Source: Nitrospinota bacterium
Lineage (GTDB): Bacteria > UBA8248
Assembly: GCA_003506735.1 (NCBI GenBank)
Contig: DNYS01000209.1
Location: 1-14,350, forward strand
Reading direction: 5' to 3'
Length of the DNA: 14,350 nt
Made by a program: the position numbers and the translations under genes. Under the pieces are notes generated by a model. The model was not told where the DNA came from and did not search any database. It was given only the letters and a program-made list of their open reading frames with translations. This document shows positions 1 to 5,874 of this stretch, one piece after another. Each line of letters starts with the position of its first letter. Position 1 is the first letter of the stretch.

Positions 1-637
1 TCTTGCCCACGCCCGGCTCGCCAATCAGGACCGGATTGTTCTTCGTGCGGCGCGAAAGCACCTGGATCACACGCCGGATCTCCTGGTCGCGGCCGATGAC
101 CGGATCGAGCTTCCCGGCGCGCGCCCTTTCGGTCAAGTCGATAGCGAATCGCTCAAGGGACTGATACCGGCTTTCGGCGTCCGGGTCCGTGACGCGCTGG
201 TTGCCGCGAATATCCTTGAGCGCTTCGAGCACTTTCTCGCGGGTCAGTCCAAGGCGGGCGAATACTGGGGCCACATCCTCCTGGCGCCGGTTGAATCCGG
301 CGAGAACGAAATGCTCACCGCTCACATATTCATCCGAGAGGACCTTGGCCTCGGCCTCGGCGGCCTCGAGGAACCGTTTGAGTTCCGAGGCCAGATAAAC
401 CTCCACCCCCCCGTCAACTTGAGGCAGCTTTTTGAGGAAAAGGTCCATCTCCTTGTGCAGCGCGTCCGGGTCCACCCCGGCCTTGCCCACGAGAACGCTG
501 ACGACGCCGTCCGGCTGCTCTAAAAGGGCCAGAATCAGGTGGGCCGGCATCATCCCCTGGTGGCCTCTCCTCTCGGAAATCTCGTGTGCCGATTCGAGGG
601 CTTCGTGAGTTTTATTCGTATACCGATCAAATTTCAT
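1..637 (-). CDS. clpB: ATP-dependent chaperone ClpB, N-terminal part (truncated by window edge)
   Basis: ClpB is a hexameric AAA+ disaggregase that works with DnaK to pull proteins out of aggregates in the cytoplasm. Translating the minus strand from the ATG at 637-635 gives 212 residues. The start [18 protein letters not shown] resembles the ClpB N-domain, with repeated helices to about residue 145. A linker (about 145-165) leads into the first AAA+ module, with [18 protein letters not shown] and [17 protein letters not shown], the Walker A loop, at the very edge. The C-terminal part of the protein (middle domain and second AAA+ module) lies outside. No clear SD precedes the ATG. The gene is divergent from the Rrf2-type regulator and has its own strong promoter at 728-756. 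ClpC/ClpA are less likely because the N-domain and the linker follow ClpB. Identification is secure; the end is unknown. Confidence 0.96.
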   Translation of the reverse strand, partial: MKFDRYTNKTHEALESAHEISERRGHQGMMPAHLILALLEQPDGVVSVLVGKAGVDPDALHKEMDLFLKKLPQVDGGVEVYLASELKRFLEAAEAEAKVLSDEYVSGEHFVLAGFNRRQEDVAPVFARLGLTREKVLEALKDIRGNQRVTDPDAESRYQSLERFAIDLTERARAGKLDPVIGRDQEIRRVIQVLSRRTKNNPVLIGEPGVGK

Positions 638-721
638 CGTCTGAAATCCATAACAAGGGCCGCCGAAAGAGGGGCTCACCCGTTTAAAGACGGCAGGGCC
701 CTACAAGGACCCGTTCAATCG
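638..721 (-). other. Structured clpB leader (5' UTR)
   Basis: The predicted 84-nt leader has a hairpin at 712-696 (7-bp stem GGGUCCU/AGGGCCC with one U-G pair and a 3-nt loop) and a shorter one at 693-680 (CCGU/ACGG). No purine-rich SD is present in the 15 nt before the ATG. A five-codon reading frame (651-634, MDFRR) ends in a UGA that overlaps the clpB AUG. These could influence translation, but nothing here proves regulation. Confidence 0.35.
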
Positions 722-727
722 TTACGA

Positions 728-756
728 AATATAATATCTGAGTGGAAAACTGTCAA
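728..756 (-). promoter_or_regulatory. sigma70-type promoter of clpB
   Basis: On the minus strand, TTGACA (756-751), a 17-nt spacer and TATATT (733-728) form a near-perfect housekeeping promoter. The bases upstream of the -35 (757 to about 800) are almost all A/T and could act as an UP element. Transcription would start near 721, leaving an 84-nt leader. I see no CIRCE repeat and no convincing sigma32 site, so heat control, if any, is not visible here. Confidence 0.8.
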
Positions 757-962
757 CTTTTATTATGTTATTTATATATATTAAAATAATTCTTTTACAT
801 TCAGTATGTTGCATGTTTATCCGGTATGAAACCTGTCATCCCACGCGCTTTTTCTCTGCTGAGCGTTCCTGGACATGGGCGAAATATGGCGTATTTTATG
901 CTGAATCCGGCGGCGAACCGTCAATCCCTCCCGCCTTGATCTTGAAAAAATGTATGGATCCT

Positions 963-991
963 TTGACTTTACGCATCATTCCAGATATATA
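963..991 (+). promoter_or_regulatory. sigma70-type promoter of the rrf2-erpA-radical SAM operon
   Basis: TTGACT (963-968), a 17-nt spacer and TATATA (986-991) match the housekeeping consensus well. The start point would fall near 998, giving a leader of about 86 nt before the regulator gene. It is the only strong plus-strand promoter I see before 1084. I see none between the three genes that follow, which supports a shared transcript. Confidence 0.7.
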
Positions 992-1006
992 TGACAAGGT
1001 TGGTCA
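992..1006 (+). promoter_or_regulatory. Candidate operator (dyad) at the rrf2 promoter start point
   Basis: TGACAAGGTTGGTCA has inverted arms TGAC/GTCA plus one inner matching pair, centred near +1. It directly abuts the -10 box, where a bound repressor would block RNA polymerase. Rrf2-family regulators bind short imperfect dyads and often control their own operon, so this is a plausible autoregulatory site. The arms are short and chance occurrence is possible. Confidence 0.4.
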
Positions 1007-1083
1007 AGTTCCCACGGCGTATGAAAGGCGGGAAAATAGGCCGGGGCACCATAAATGGACGCATTCATTGGGGGAGTTGCCGA

Positions 1084-1572
1084 ATGCAAATCAGCCGGGC
1101 AGGCGACTATGCGTTGCGGGCGGTGATCTACCTTTCGCGGCAAGATTCCGGGCGGCTCGCCACCATCGGGGAGATTGCCCACGCCCAGCAGATTCCCCAG
1201 GCATTCCTCCCCAAGCTGATGTCGATGCTCATCAAGGCGAAGGTGGTCCAATCGGTCCAGGGCCCCAAGGGAGGATACCGGCTGGCCAGGCCATCGGCCG
1301 AGATCAATTTCCTCGATGTCATCCAGGCCATCGACGGCCCCATTTCGCTGGTCATGTGCCAGGACGGGGAGACCTGTTGCGAGATCGAAGAATTCTGTAC
1401 CATGAACGAGGTCTTCGCGTTAGCCCAGAAGCAATTGACCGACTTCTTCCGGGATTTCACCTTCGCCGATTTGCCCCTCCAGGTAGAAGGGGTGTTGACT
1501 GACGAAAACCTGGAACGTGGATTGACCCAACTGGCGGGGAAGTCCAAACGAAGGAAGAGCAATTCCCTCTGA
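1084..1572 (+). CDS. Rrf2/IscR-family transcriptional regulator
   Basis: This 162-residue protein is a dimeric winged-helix DNA-binding regulator of the family that includes IscR, NsrR and RirA. The start MQISRAGDYALRAVIYLS and the HTH/wing (about residues 25-70, ending GPKGGYRLARP) are typical. The sensor loop has C92, C98, C99 and C105, close to the spacing of the three [2Fe-2S] ligands of IscR, so an Fe-S cluster is likely. The His ligand known from IscR is not at its expected place (residues 106-108 are T, M, N). The ATG at 1084 is chosen because GGGGAG (1071-1076) lies 7 nt before it and the family motif starts there; an upstream in-frame ATG at 991 overlaps the -10 box. It leads the operon with the Fe-S carrier and the radical SAM selenoprotein, and probably senses Fe-S status or redox stress. 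It could be called IscR-like, but no iscS or iscU is next to it. Confidence 0.92.
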   Translation: MQISRAGDYALRAVIYLSRQDSGRLATIGEIAHAQQIPQAFLPKLMSMLIKAKVVQSVQGPKGGYRLARPSAEINFLDVIQAIDGPISLVMCQDGETCCEIEEFCTMNEVFALAQKQLTDFFRDFTFADLPLQVEGVLTDENLERGLTQLAGKSKRRKSNSL

Positions 1573-1591
1573 GGCGAAAAAAGCCGAGGGC

Positions 1592-1613
1592 AAATTTTTC
1601 GAAATTTTTTTTT
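1592..1613 (+). terminator. Weak A/T hairpin with T run between regulator and Fe-S carrier genes
   Basis: AAATTT, a TTCG loop and AAATTT (1592-1607) are followed by six more T. The layout is that of an intrinsic terminator, but the stem is all A-U, so termination would be weak at best. It may be a partial attenuator that lowers or tunes the downstream genes, or a chance A/T tract. Confidence 0.3.
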
Positions 1614-1652
1614 CCATTTGCAACGATGAGCCACCCATAGGAGAAACACTCG

Positions 1653-2030
1653 ATGTCCGACACCGCGATCAACCTGTTCGATGCCACCCAGCCCGAAACC
1701 CGCGAGGGAATCTCGATAACCCCCGCGGCGGAAGCCAAGGTCCGGGAGCTTATCGAAGCCGAGGGAAAACCCGGCCTCGGCCTGCGCGTCTCCGTGACGG
1801 CGGGCGGATGCTCGGGGTACAGCTACGGTCTCTATTTCGACGAATCGACCGATCCGAACGAAAAAGTAATCGAAGCCGATGGGTTCAAAATCTTTGTCGA
1901 TGCCAACAGCTACGGCATGCTGAGCGGATCGGTCATCAACTTCGTGGACACCCTTGAGGGCTCGGGATTCAAGGTCGAAAACCCGAACGCTACGGGAACC
2001 TGCGGCTGCGGCAGCTCGTTCACGGTCTAG
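1653..2030 (+). CDS. erpA: A-type iron-sulfur cluster carrier (IscA/ErpA/HesB family)
   Basis: A-type carriers accept Fe-S clusters from a scaffold and hand them to apo-enzymes in the cytoplasm. The 125-residue protein has the family core from residue 19 (ITPAAEAKVRELI), the VTAGGCSGYSYGL segment with C53, and the C-terminal GTCGCGSSF with C117 and C119. These are the three cluster ligands. The N-terminal 18 residues are a longer tail than in typical IscA (about 107 residues). AGGAG at 1639-1643 sets the ATG at 1653. It lies 80 nt after the Rrf2-type regulator and 36 nt before the radical SAM gene, so it is well placed to supply or repair the [4Fe-4S] cluster of that enzyme. The exact name (ErpA, IscA or SufA) cannot be fixed from sequence; the family is certain. 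Confidence 0.93.
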   Translation: MSDTAINLFDATQPETREGISITPAAEAKVRELIEAEGKPGLGLRVSVTAGGCSGYSYGLYFDESTDPNEKVIEADGFKIFVDANSYGMLSGSVINFVDTLEGSGFKVENPNATGTCGCGSSFTV

Positions 2031-2066
2031 TCCATCCTTCAGGAGCATTCCGGCCCTGGCGTAGCG

Positions 2067-3554
2067 ATGCCGCCCACCGGAAAGGAAGCGAACTTGAACG
2101 AGGCGCCAGGCCGAAAGACTGCTCCCTGGAGGGCTCCTGGAGCAATCCTTCTCATCTCTTGCTACGAGTTGGGCCATCAGCCCATCGGGCTGGCCTCCCC
2201 CCTCGCCTTCCTTCGCCGCGCCGGCTACGCGCCCGCCGCTCTTGATCTGGCCGTCGAGCCCTTTTCCCCGGAGCGGGCGGCGGAGGCCCTCTTCGTCGGC
2301 ATCAGCGTCCCGATGCACACCGCCCTCCGCCTCGGCGTCGCCACCGCCCAAAAAATCCGCGAAGCCAACCCTTCATGCCATATCTGTTTTTACGGCCTCT
2401 ATGCGGTCCTGAACGCCGGCTACCTGGTCGAACATGTGGCCGGCTCCGTCATTGGTGGCGAATACGAAACCCCGCTAGAGGAGCTGATCGGCGCCCTGGA
2501 GGGCGCCCGGCCCCCATCCTCGGTCCCCGGCGTCGGGACCGCAAAGCAGCCGGCCGCCCCCTATCTCCATAAAATTCCGCTCCTCCCCCCCCGCCGCGAG
2601 GAGCTTCCGCCGCTTCACTCCTATGCCCACCTTCTCAAGAATGGCGCGGCCCTCCCGGCGGGAACGGTCGAGGCCAGCCGGGGCTGCAAGCATCTTTGCC
2701 TGCACTGCCCCATCCCGCCCGTTTACGGCGGACGCTTCTATGTCGTCCCACGCGAAATCGTCTTGGAGGATATCCGCACCCTTGCAACCCAGGGGGCGAA
2801 GCACATCACTTTCGCCGACCCCGACTTCCTGAACGGGCCGGCCCACGCGATGCGCATCGCGCGGGCGCTCCACGAAGATTTCCCCGCGCTCACCTTCGAT
2901 TTCACGGCCAAGGTCGAGCACCTGGCGCGGCACGAAGACCTGCTCTTCGAGCTGGGCGCCCTGGGGTGCGTGTTTATCGTCACCGCCCTCGAATCCCTGA
3001 GCGATGGGGTCCTCGAACAACTCGTCAAGGGACACACCCGCGCCGAGGCCGGGCGCGCCGTTCGGGCCGCCCGAGCGGCGGGCATCTCCATCCGGCCCAC
3101 CCTCGTATCCTTCACCCCCTGGACCACGGCGGATGATTACCTCGACGTGCTTGATTTCGTGGAAGAGTTCGGTCTCATCGACGAGGTGGACCCCATCCAG
3201 TACGCCATCCGGCTGCTTATCCCGCCGGGCTCGAACCTGCTGGGCCGGCCCGCGCTTGTGCCCCATCTCGGGGAGTTCGATCCGGAAAACTTCATCCACC
3301 GCTGGACCCACCCGGACCCGCGCATGGATCGGCTCCACGGGGAAACCCTCGCCATCGCCGAGGAGGCCGCCGAAAATGACGAAGACCCCGCCCTCACCTT
3401 CGGGCGGATTCGCGGGGCCGCCGCCGCCATCTTGGAGCGGCCCGATTGCGCGGGGTCGCCCCCCTCCCTCGCACCGGATCGCCTCCGTCCACCCCGCCTC
3501 ACCGAATCGTGGTTCTGCTGAGCGGAACCCACCGAGGGCCAGTTGGCCCTCTAG
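2067..3554 (+). CDS. CUAEP-tail radical SAM selenoprotein (cobalamin-binding type); UGA at 3519 read as Sec
   Basis: Read through the UGA, this is a 495-residue protein. Residues about 26-145 resemble the Rossmann-type cobalamin-binding domain of B12-dependent radical SAM enzymes (ILLISCYELGHQPIGLASP), without the DxHxxG histidine. The radical SAM core starts at residue 203 with SRGCKHLCLHC, where C207, C211 and C214 bind the [4Fe-4S] cluster that cleaves SAM. The barrel runs to about residue 390. The C-terminus reads ESWFC, then UGA, then AEPTEGQLAL and UAG, that is C484-U485-A486-E487-P488. This is the signature of the family that NCBI names CUAEP/CCAEP-tail radical SAM (seleno)protein, whose reaction is unknown as far as I know. 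Conventional gene calling would stop at 3521 and lose 11 residues including Sec. The ATG at 2067 has no good SD; an in-frame TTG at 2094 has AAAGGAAG (2081-2088) before it and may be the true start. It is the last gene of the Rrf2-ErpA operon. Confidence 0.9.
3519..3521 (+). other. Probable selenocysteine UGA codon
   Basis: The UGA follows a Cys codon and is followed in frame by GCG GAA CCC (Ala-Glu-Pro), giving the Cys-Sec-Ala-Glu-Pro tail. The open frame continues 10 more codons to a UAG at 3552-3554. In the alternative CCAEP form of the family a second Cys stands at this position, so Cys/Sec exchange at this site is what would be expected. Confidence 0.88.
3534..3551 (+). promoter_or_regulatory. 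Bacterial SECIS element (Sec insertion hairpin)
   Basis: GAGGGCC (3534-3540), an AGUU loop (3541-3544) and GGCCCUC (3545-3551) form a perfect 7-bp stem with a G in the second loop position. The loop begins 20 nt after the UGA. Bacterial SECIS elements lie inside the coding region just after the UGA, with a short apical loop carrying a G in its first two positions, and are bound by SelB. This hairpin fits all three points. It has no T run after it, so it is a poor terminator candidate. Confidence 0.82.
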
Positions 3555-3563
3555 CCACAAACG

Positions 3564-3579
3564 GCGGGAGGTCCCCCGC
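3564..3579 (+). other. Short GC hairpin after the selenoprotein stop
   Basis: GCGGG and CCCGC (3564-3568, 3575-3579) enclose a 6-nt loop just past the UAG at 3552-3554. No T run follows, so it is not a clear intrinsic terminator. It may protect the mRNA end, or mean nothing. It lies in the 58-nt gap between convergent genes. Confidence 0.25.
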
Positions 3580-3612
3580 TTATCTCATGTACTGAAAAAT
3601 GGAAGCTGTCCG

Positions 3613-4851
3613 CTAGGGCTGGTGCGCGGCTTCGCGGATTTTCTCTTCCGCGCGGAGAAAACCGCGCAAGGTGAACGGCAACGCCACCAGGAGCCCGGCC
3701 ACGGCGACCGGCACGAGCCCCAACCGGTCCACGGCAAAACCGACGGCCGGCGCGAGAAGCATGGCGAAGAACGATTTTGCCTGGGCCTCGATGGAAAGAA
3801 CAGTGGCCCCCGCCTCGGGCGAGCCTTGGGCATCGATCCGGCTGATCAGGATCGGCCGCCAGATGTTTTGCGCCACGGCCAGGCCGATGAAGGCGGCGAT
3901 GACCAGGGGCAGATAGCCCTTCCAAAGCCCAAAGGCCAAGGCGGCGTAAAGCGCTAGCGCCCCCGCCCAGATCAATCGGGCCGCCCGCTCCTCGGAACCC
4001 GCCGCTTCGCTCAGGCGGTACCCTCCCCGGCTGGCAACGCTCGAAAGAAGGTGGAGGGCAAAATAAACGCCGCCCACCAGGACGGCGACGCGCTGGTGTT
4101 CTTCCCAGGCGGCAAGGACGGCGAGGCCCAGCGCCGCCTGCTTGATGACCGGTTGGATGTAGTCCTTGGCTACCTTGTAGGTTCCCTCGAAGCCCATCGA
4201 CTCGCCGACGATGCGGCGCAGAGGCGGGAGCAAGAACGTATGGCGGAGCGCGCTTTTCAAGTGCGAGAATACGGTGGCCATCCCGGCTCCCTTGCCGCGC
4301 TCTCCATCCAGGCTGGCCGGATACCCGAAAAAATTGACGATGCCGAAGAAGTAGGGAACCACCGCCAGCAGGAAGACGTCGCTGTAGCTCGCGCCCGAAA
4401 AAATATAGGCGGACGAGATCAAAACGGCGAGGGCGGAGCCCATCTTCGACCAGGAGCGCGTAAACCCGTAAAACCGGGTGCGCTCTCCCTCGCGCCCCTG
4501 CTCACGGAGCCATTCAAAAATCATAGCCTTGTGGGTCCCGGAGCGGAAGGCCTCGCCGAGGGCGAAAGCCAGCATCGCCGCGAACAGGGCGGCCAGCGAG
4601 GCCGCGTATCCGAAAATAAGAAACGAGACGATATAGGCGGCGAAGGAGAAGATCATCGCCCGGCGGCGCCCATAAAGATCCGCCACCACCCCGCTCGGAA
4701 CCTCGAATAGGTTGACGCAGACCTCGCGGAACCCGATCAGGAGACCGATCTGGAAAAACGAAAGCCCCTTCTCCCGGAAGGCCAGAATCAAAAATGGCTC
4801 AAAATAGGTCTGGTTCTTGAGAAACCCATAGAGCGAAAAACGAAACTTCAT
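3613..4851 (-). CDS. MFS transporter
   Basis: A 412-residue polytopic inner-membrane protein of the major facilitator superfamily, with about 12 hydrophobic segments. The loop between segments 2 and 3 (about residues 57-69) carries GVVADLYGRRRAM, a clear version of the MFS signature GxxxDxxGRR. The start MKFRFSLYGFLKNQTYFEPF has no signal peptide and leads into segment 1. AAGGAG five nt before the ATG fixes the start. The substrate cannot be read from sequence; it resembles single-gene MFS exporters of unknown cargo. It is convergent with the selenoprotein gene and divergent from the Bax-inhibitor-like gene, so it is probably transcribed alone. Confidence 0.88.
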   Translation of the reverse strand: MKFRFSLYGFLKNQTYFEPFLILAFREKGLSFFQIGLLIGFREVCVNLFEVPSGVVADLYGRRRAMIFSFAAYIVSFLIFGYAASLAALFAAMLAFALGEAFRSGTHKAMIFEWLREQGREGERTRFYGFTRSWSKMGSALAVLISSAYIFSGASYSDVFLLAVVPYFFGIVNFFGYPASLDGERGKGAGMATVFSHLKSALRHTFLLPPLRRIVGESMGFEGTYKVAKDYIQPVIKQAALGLAVLAAWEEHQRVAVLVGGVYFALHLLSSVASRGGYRLSEAAGSEERAARLIWAGALALYAALAFGLWKGYLPLVIAAFIGLAVAQNIWRPILISRIDAQGSPEAGATVLSIEAQAKSFFAMLLAPAVGFAVDRLGLVPVAVAGLLVALPFTLRGFLRAEEKIREAAHQP

Positions 4852-4893
4852 GGCACTCCTTCGCCGGCCCCCGCGGCGGAGGCCCCGAGAGTC

Positions 4894-4923
4894 ACTTTAC
4901 TGGCCCCGACCCAGAGGCGGCAA
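4894..4923 (-). promoter_or_regulatory. Possible promoter of the MFS gene
   Basis: On the minus strand TTGCCG (4923-4918), an 18-nt spacer and TAAAGT (4899-4894) match four of six bases in each box. The start point would lie about 35 nt before the MFS ATG at 4851. It is the best candidate in this 243-base gap, but it is modest. Confidence 0.35.
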
Positions 4924-4949
4924 GTCGTAGATTGGGGCATACAATCCGG

Positions 4950-4968
4950 AGGAAAGTTCCTGTATAAG
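4950..4968 (+). promoter_or_regulatory. Possible -10 box and inverted repeat upstream of the Bax-inhibitor-like gene
   Basis: AGGAA-AG-TTCCT (4950-4961) is a perfect 5-bp inverted repeat directly before TATAAG (4963-4968), a possible -10 box preceded by TG. No good -35 is seen at the right distance. This could be an activator-dependent promoter with its site, or a chance repeat. Confidence 0.25.
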
Positions 4969-5094
4969 AGGGACAAAAGTAGCCGGGCCCGGCCCGCGAG
5001 GAGAGCGGGGAACCCGGATCGTCTCAAGGATACGGAAATTTTCGGCTGAAATCCGCCGCCGGGCTTCAGCGCAATGATTCAGGAGGTCATCGCC

Positions 5095-5805
5095 ATGAGA
5101 TCGAGAGAATTCGCCTATTCGAGCGGACAACGGGTCCTCAGCACCGACGCCGCGGCGTTTATGCAGCGCGTCTACGGATGGATGTCCGCGGGCCTGGCGG
5201 TCACGGGCCTTAGCGCCTTCTACATCGCCTCGAGCCCCGCCGCCATTCAGTTCATCTTCGGCAGCTATCTTTCCATATTTCTCGTCATCGGGGTCCAGCT
5301 CGGTCTGGTCTTTGCCATCCGCCCCGTCATGAAAAGGAGGGGCTCGTTCGTCGGGGCGATGATGTTCCTCGCTTACAGCGCCACCCTCGGCGTGACGGTA
5401 TCCACCCTCCTGATCCGCTTTACGGGCCCCTCGGTAGCCCAGGCCTTTTTCGTCACGGCCGGCGCCTTCGGCGGGCTTACGATATTCGCCTTCGCGACCA
5501 AGCGCGATCTGTCGGGCTTGGGCAACTTCTGCGCGGTGGGGATAATTGGAATCATCCTCGCATCGGTCGTGAACATCTTTATGGGGAGCCCGGCCCTCCA
5601 CTTCGCCATCAGCGTCATTGGGGTCTTGATCTTCGCCGGGCTGACCGCCTACGACACCCAGAAGATGAGGGAATACGCCCTCAGCCAGGACACCGACAAC
5701 GAAACTGGCCGCCGCGCATCGATCATGGCGGCCCTCGAGCTCTACCTCGACTTCATCATGATGTTCATCTACCTCGCGCAAATTCTCGGCATCTCTCGCG
5801 ACTAG
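5095..5805 (+). CDS. Bax inhibitor-1 / YccA-YetJ family membrane protein
   Basis: A 236-residue integral membrane protein of the BI-1 (TMBIM) family, with about seven hydrophobic segments after a polar N-terminus of about 25 residues. Bacterial YetJ is a pH-sensitive calcium leak channel; YccA of E. coli modulates the FtsH protease. The late segments carry TAYDTQKMREYA and LYLDFIMMFIYLAQILG, which hold the two Asp residues that form the pH sensor in YetJ. Length is normal. AGGAGG (5081-5086) with an 8-nt spacer selects the ATG at 5095 over the in-frame ATG at 5074. It stands alone, closed by a strong terminator. Which of the two known functions applies cannot be told from sequence. Confidence 0.93.
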   Translation: MRSREFAYSSGQRVLSTDAAAFMQRVYGWMSAGLAVTGLSAFYIASSPAAIQFIFGSYLSIFLVIGVQLGLVFAIRPVMKRRGSFVGAMMFLAYSATLGVTVSTLLIRFTGPSVAQAFFVTAGAFGGLTIFAFATKRDLSGLGNFCAVGIIGIILASVVNIFMGSPALHFAISVIGVLIFAGLTAYDTQKMREYALSQDTDNETGRRASIMAALELYLDFIMMFIYLAQILGISRD

Positions 5806-5828
5806 ATTTAGGCCGCACACGCCAAAAA

Positions 5829-5857
5829 GCCGGGACCCGAGGGTCCCGGCTTTTTTT
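5829..5857. terminator. Strong bidirectional intrinsic terminator
   Basis: GCCGGGACC and GGTCCCGGC (5829-5837, 5842-5850) form a perfect 9-bp GC-rich stem with a 4-nt loop, followed by seven T. Five A precede the stem (5824-5828), giving a T run on the other strand too. It therefore ends both the plus-strand BI-1 transcript and the convergent M16 peptidase transcript, whose stop codon is about 18 nt away. Confidence 0.92.
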
Positions 5858-5874
5858 GTTCTCTTCGGACAAAA

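Noticed and set aside
638..1083. CIRCE or sigma32 site for clpB
   Set aside because: No TTAGCACTC/GAGTGCTAA repeat and no convincing CTTGAA-CCCCAT pair was found.
765..1502. 245-codon open frame overlapping the regulator
   Set aside because: Out of frame with the Rrf2-family protein, and begins in the A/T-rich control region without an SD.
1128..2351. 407-codon open frame on the minus strand
   Set aside because: It covers the regulator, Fe-S carrier and start of the radical SAM gene on the opposite strand, and its translation is low-complexity with no family motif.
3534..3551. Reading the hairpin after the radical SAM gene as an intrinsic terminator
   Set aside because: No T run follows the stem, and its distance from the UGA, its loop G and the in-frame Ala-Glu-Pro codons fit a SECIS much better.
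2475..3560. 361-codon open frame on the minus strand opposite the radical SAM gene
   Set aside because: Gly/Asp/Arg-rich shadow of a GC-rich gene; no recognisable domain and no SD.
4897..5820. 307-codon open frame on the minus strand opposite the BI-1 gene
   Set aside because: Highly charged, low-complexity translation; the plus-strand BI-1 protein has clear membrane segments and a strong SD.
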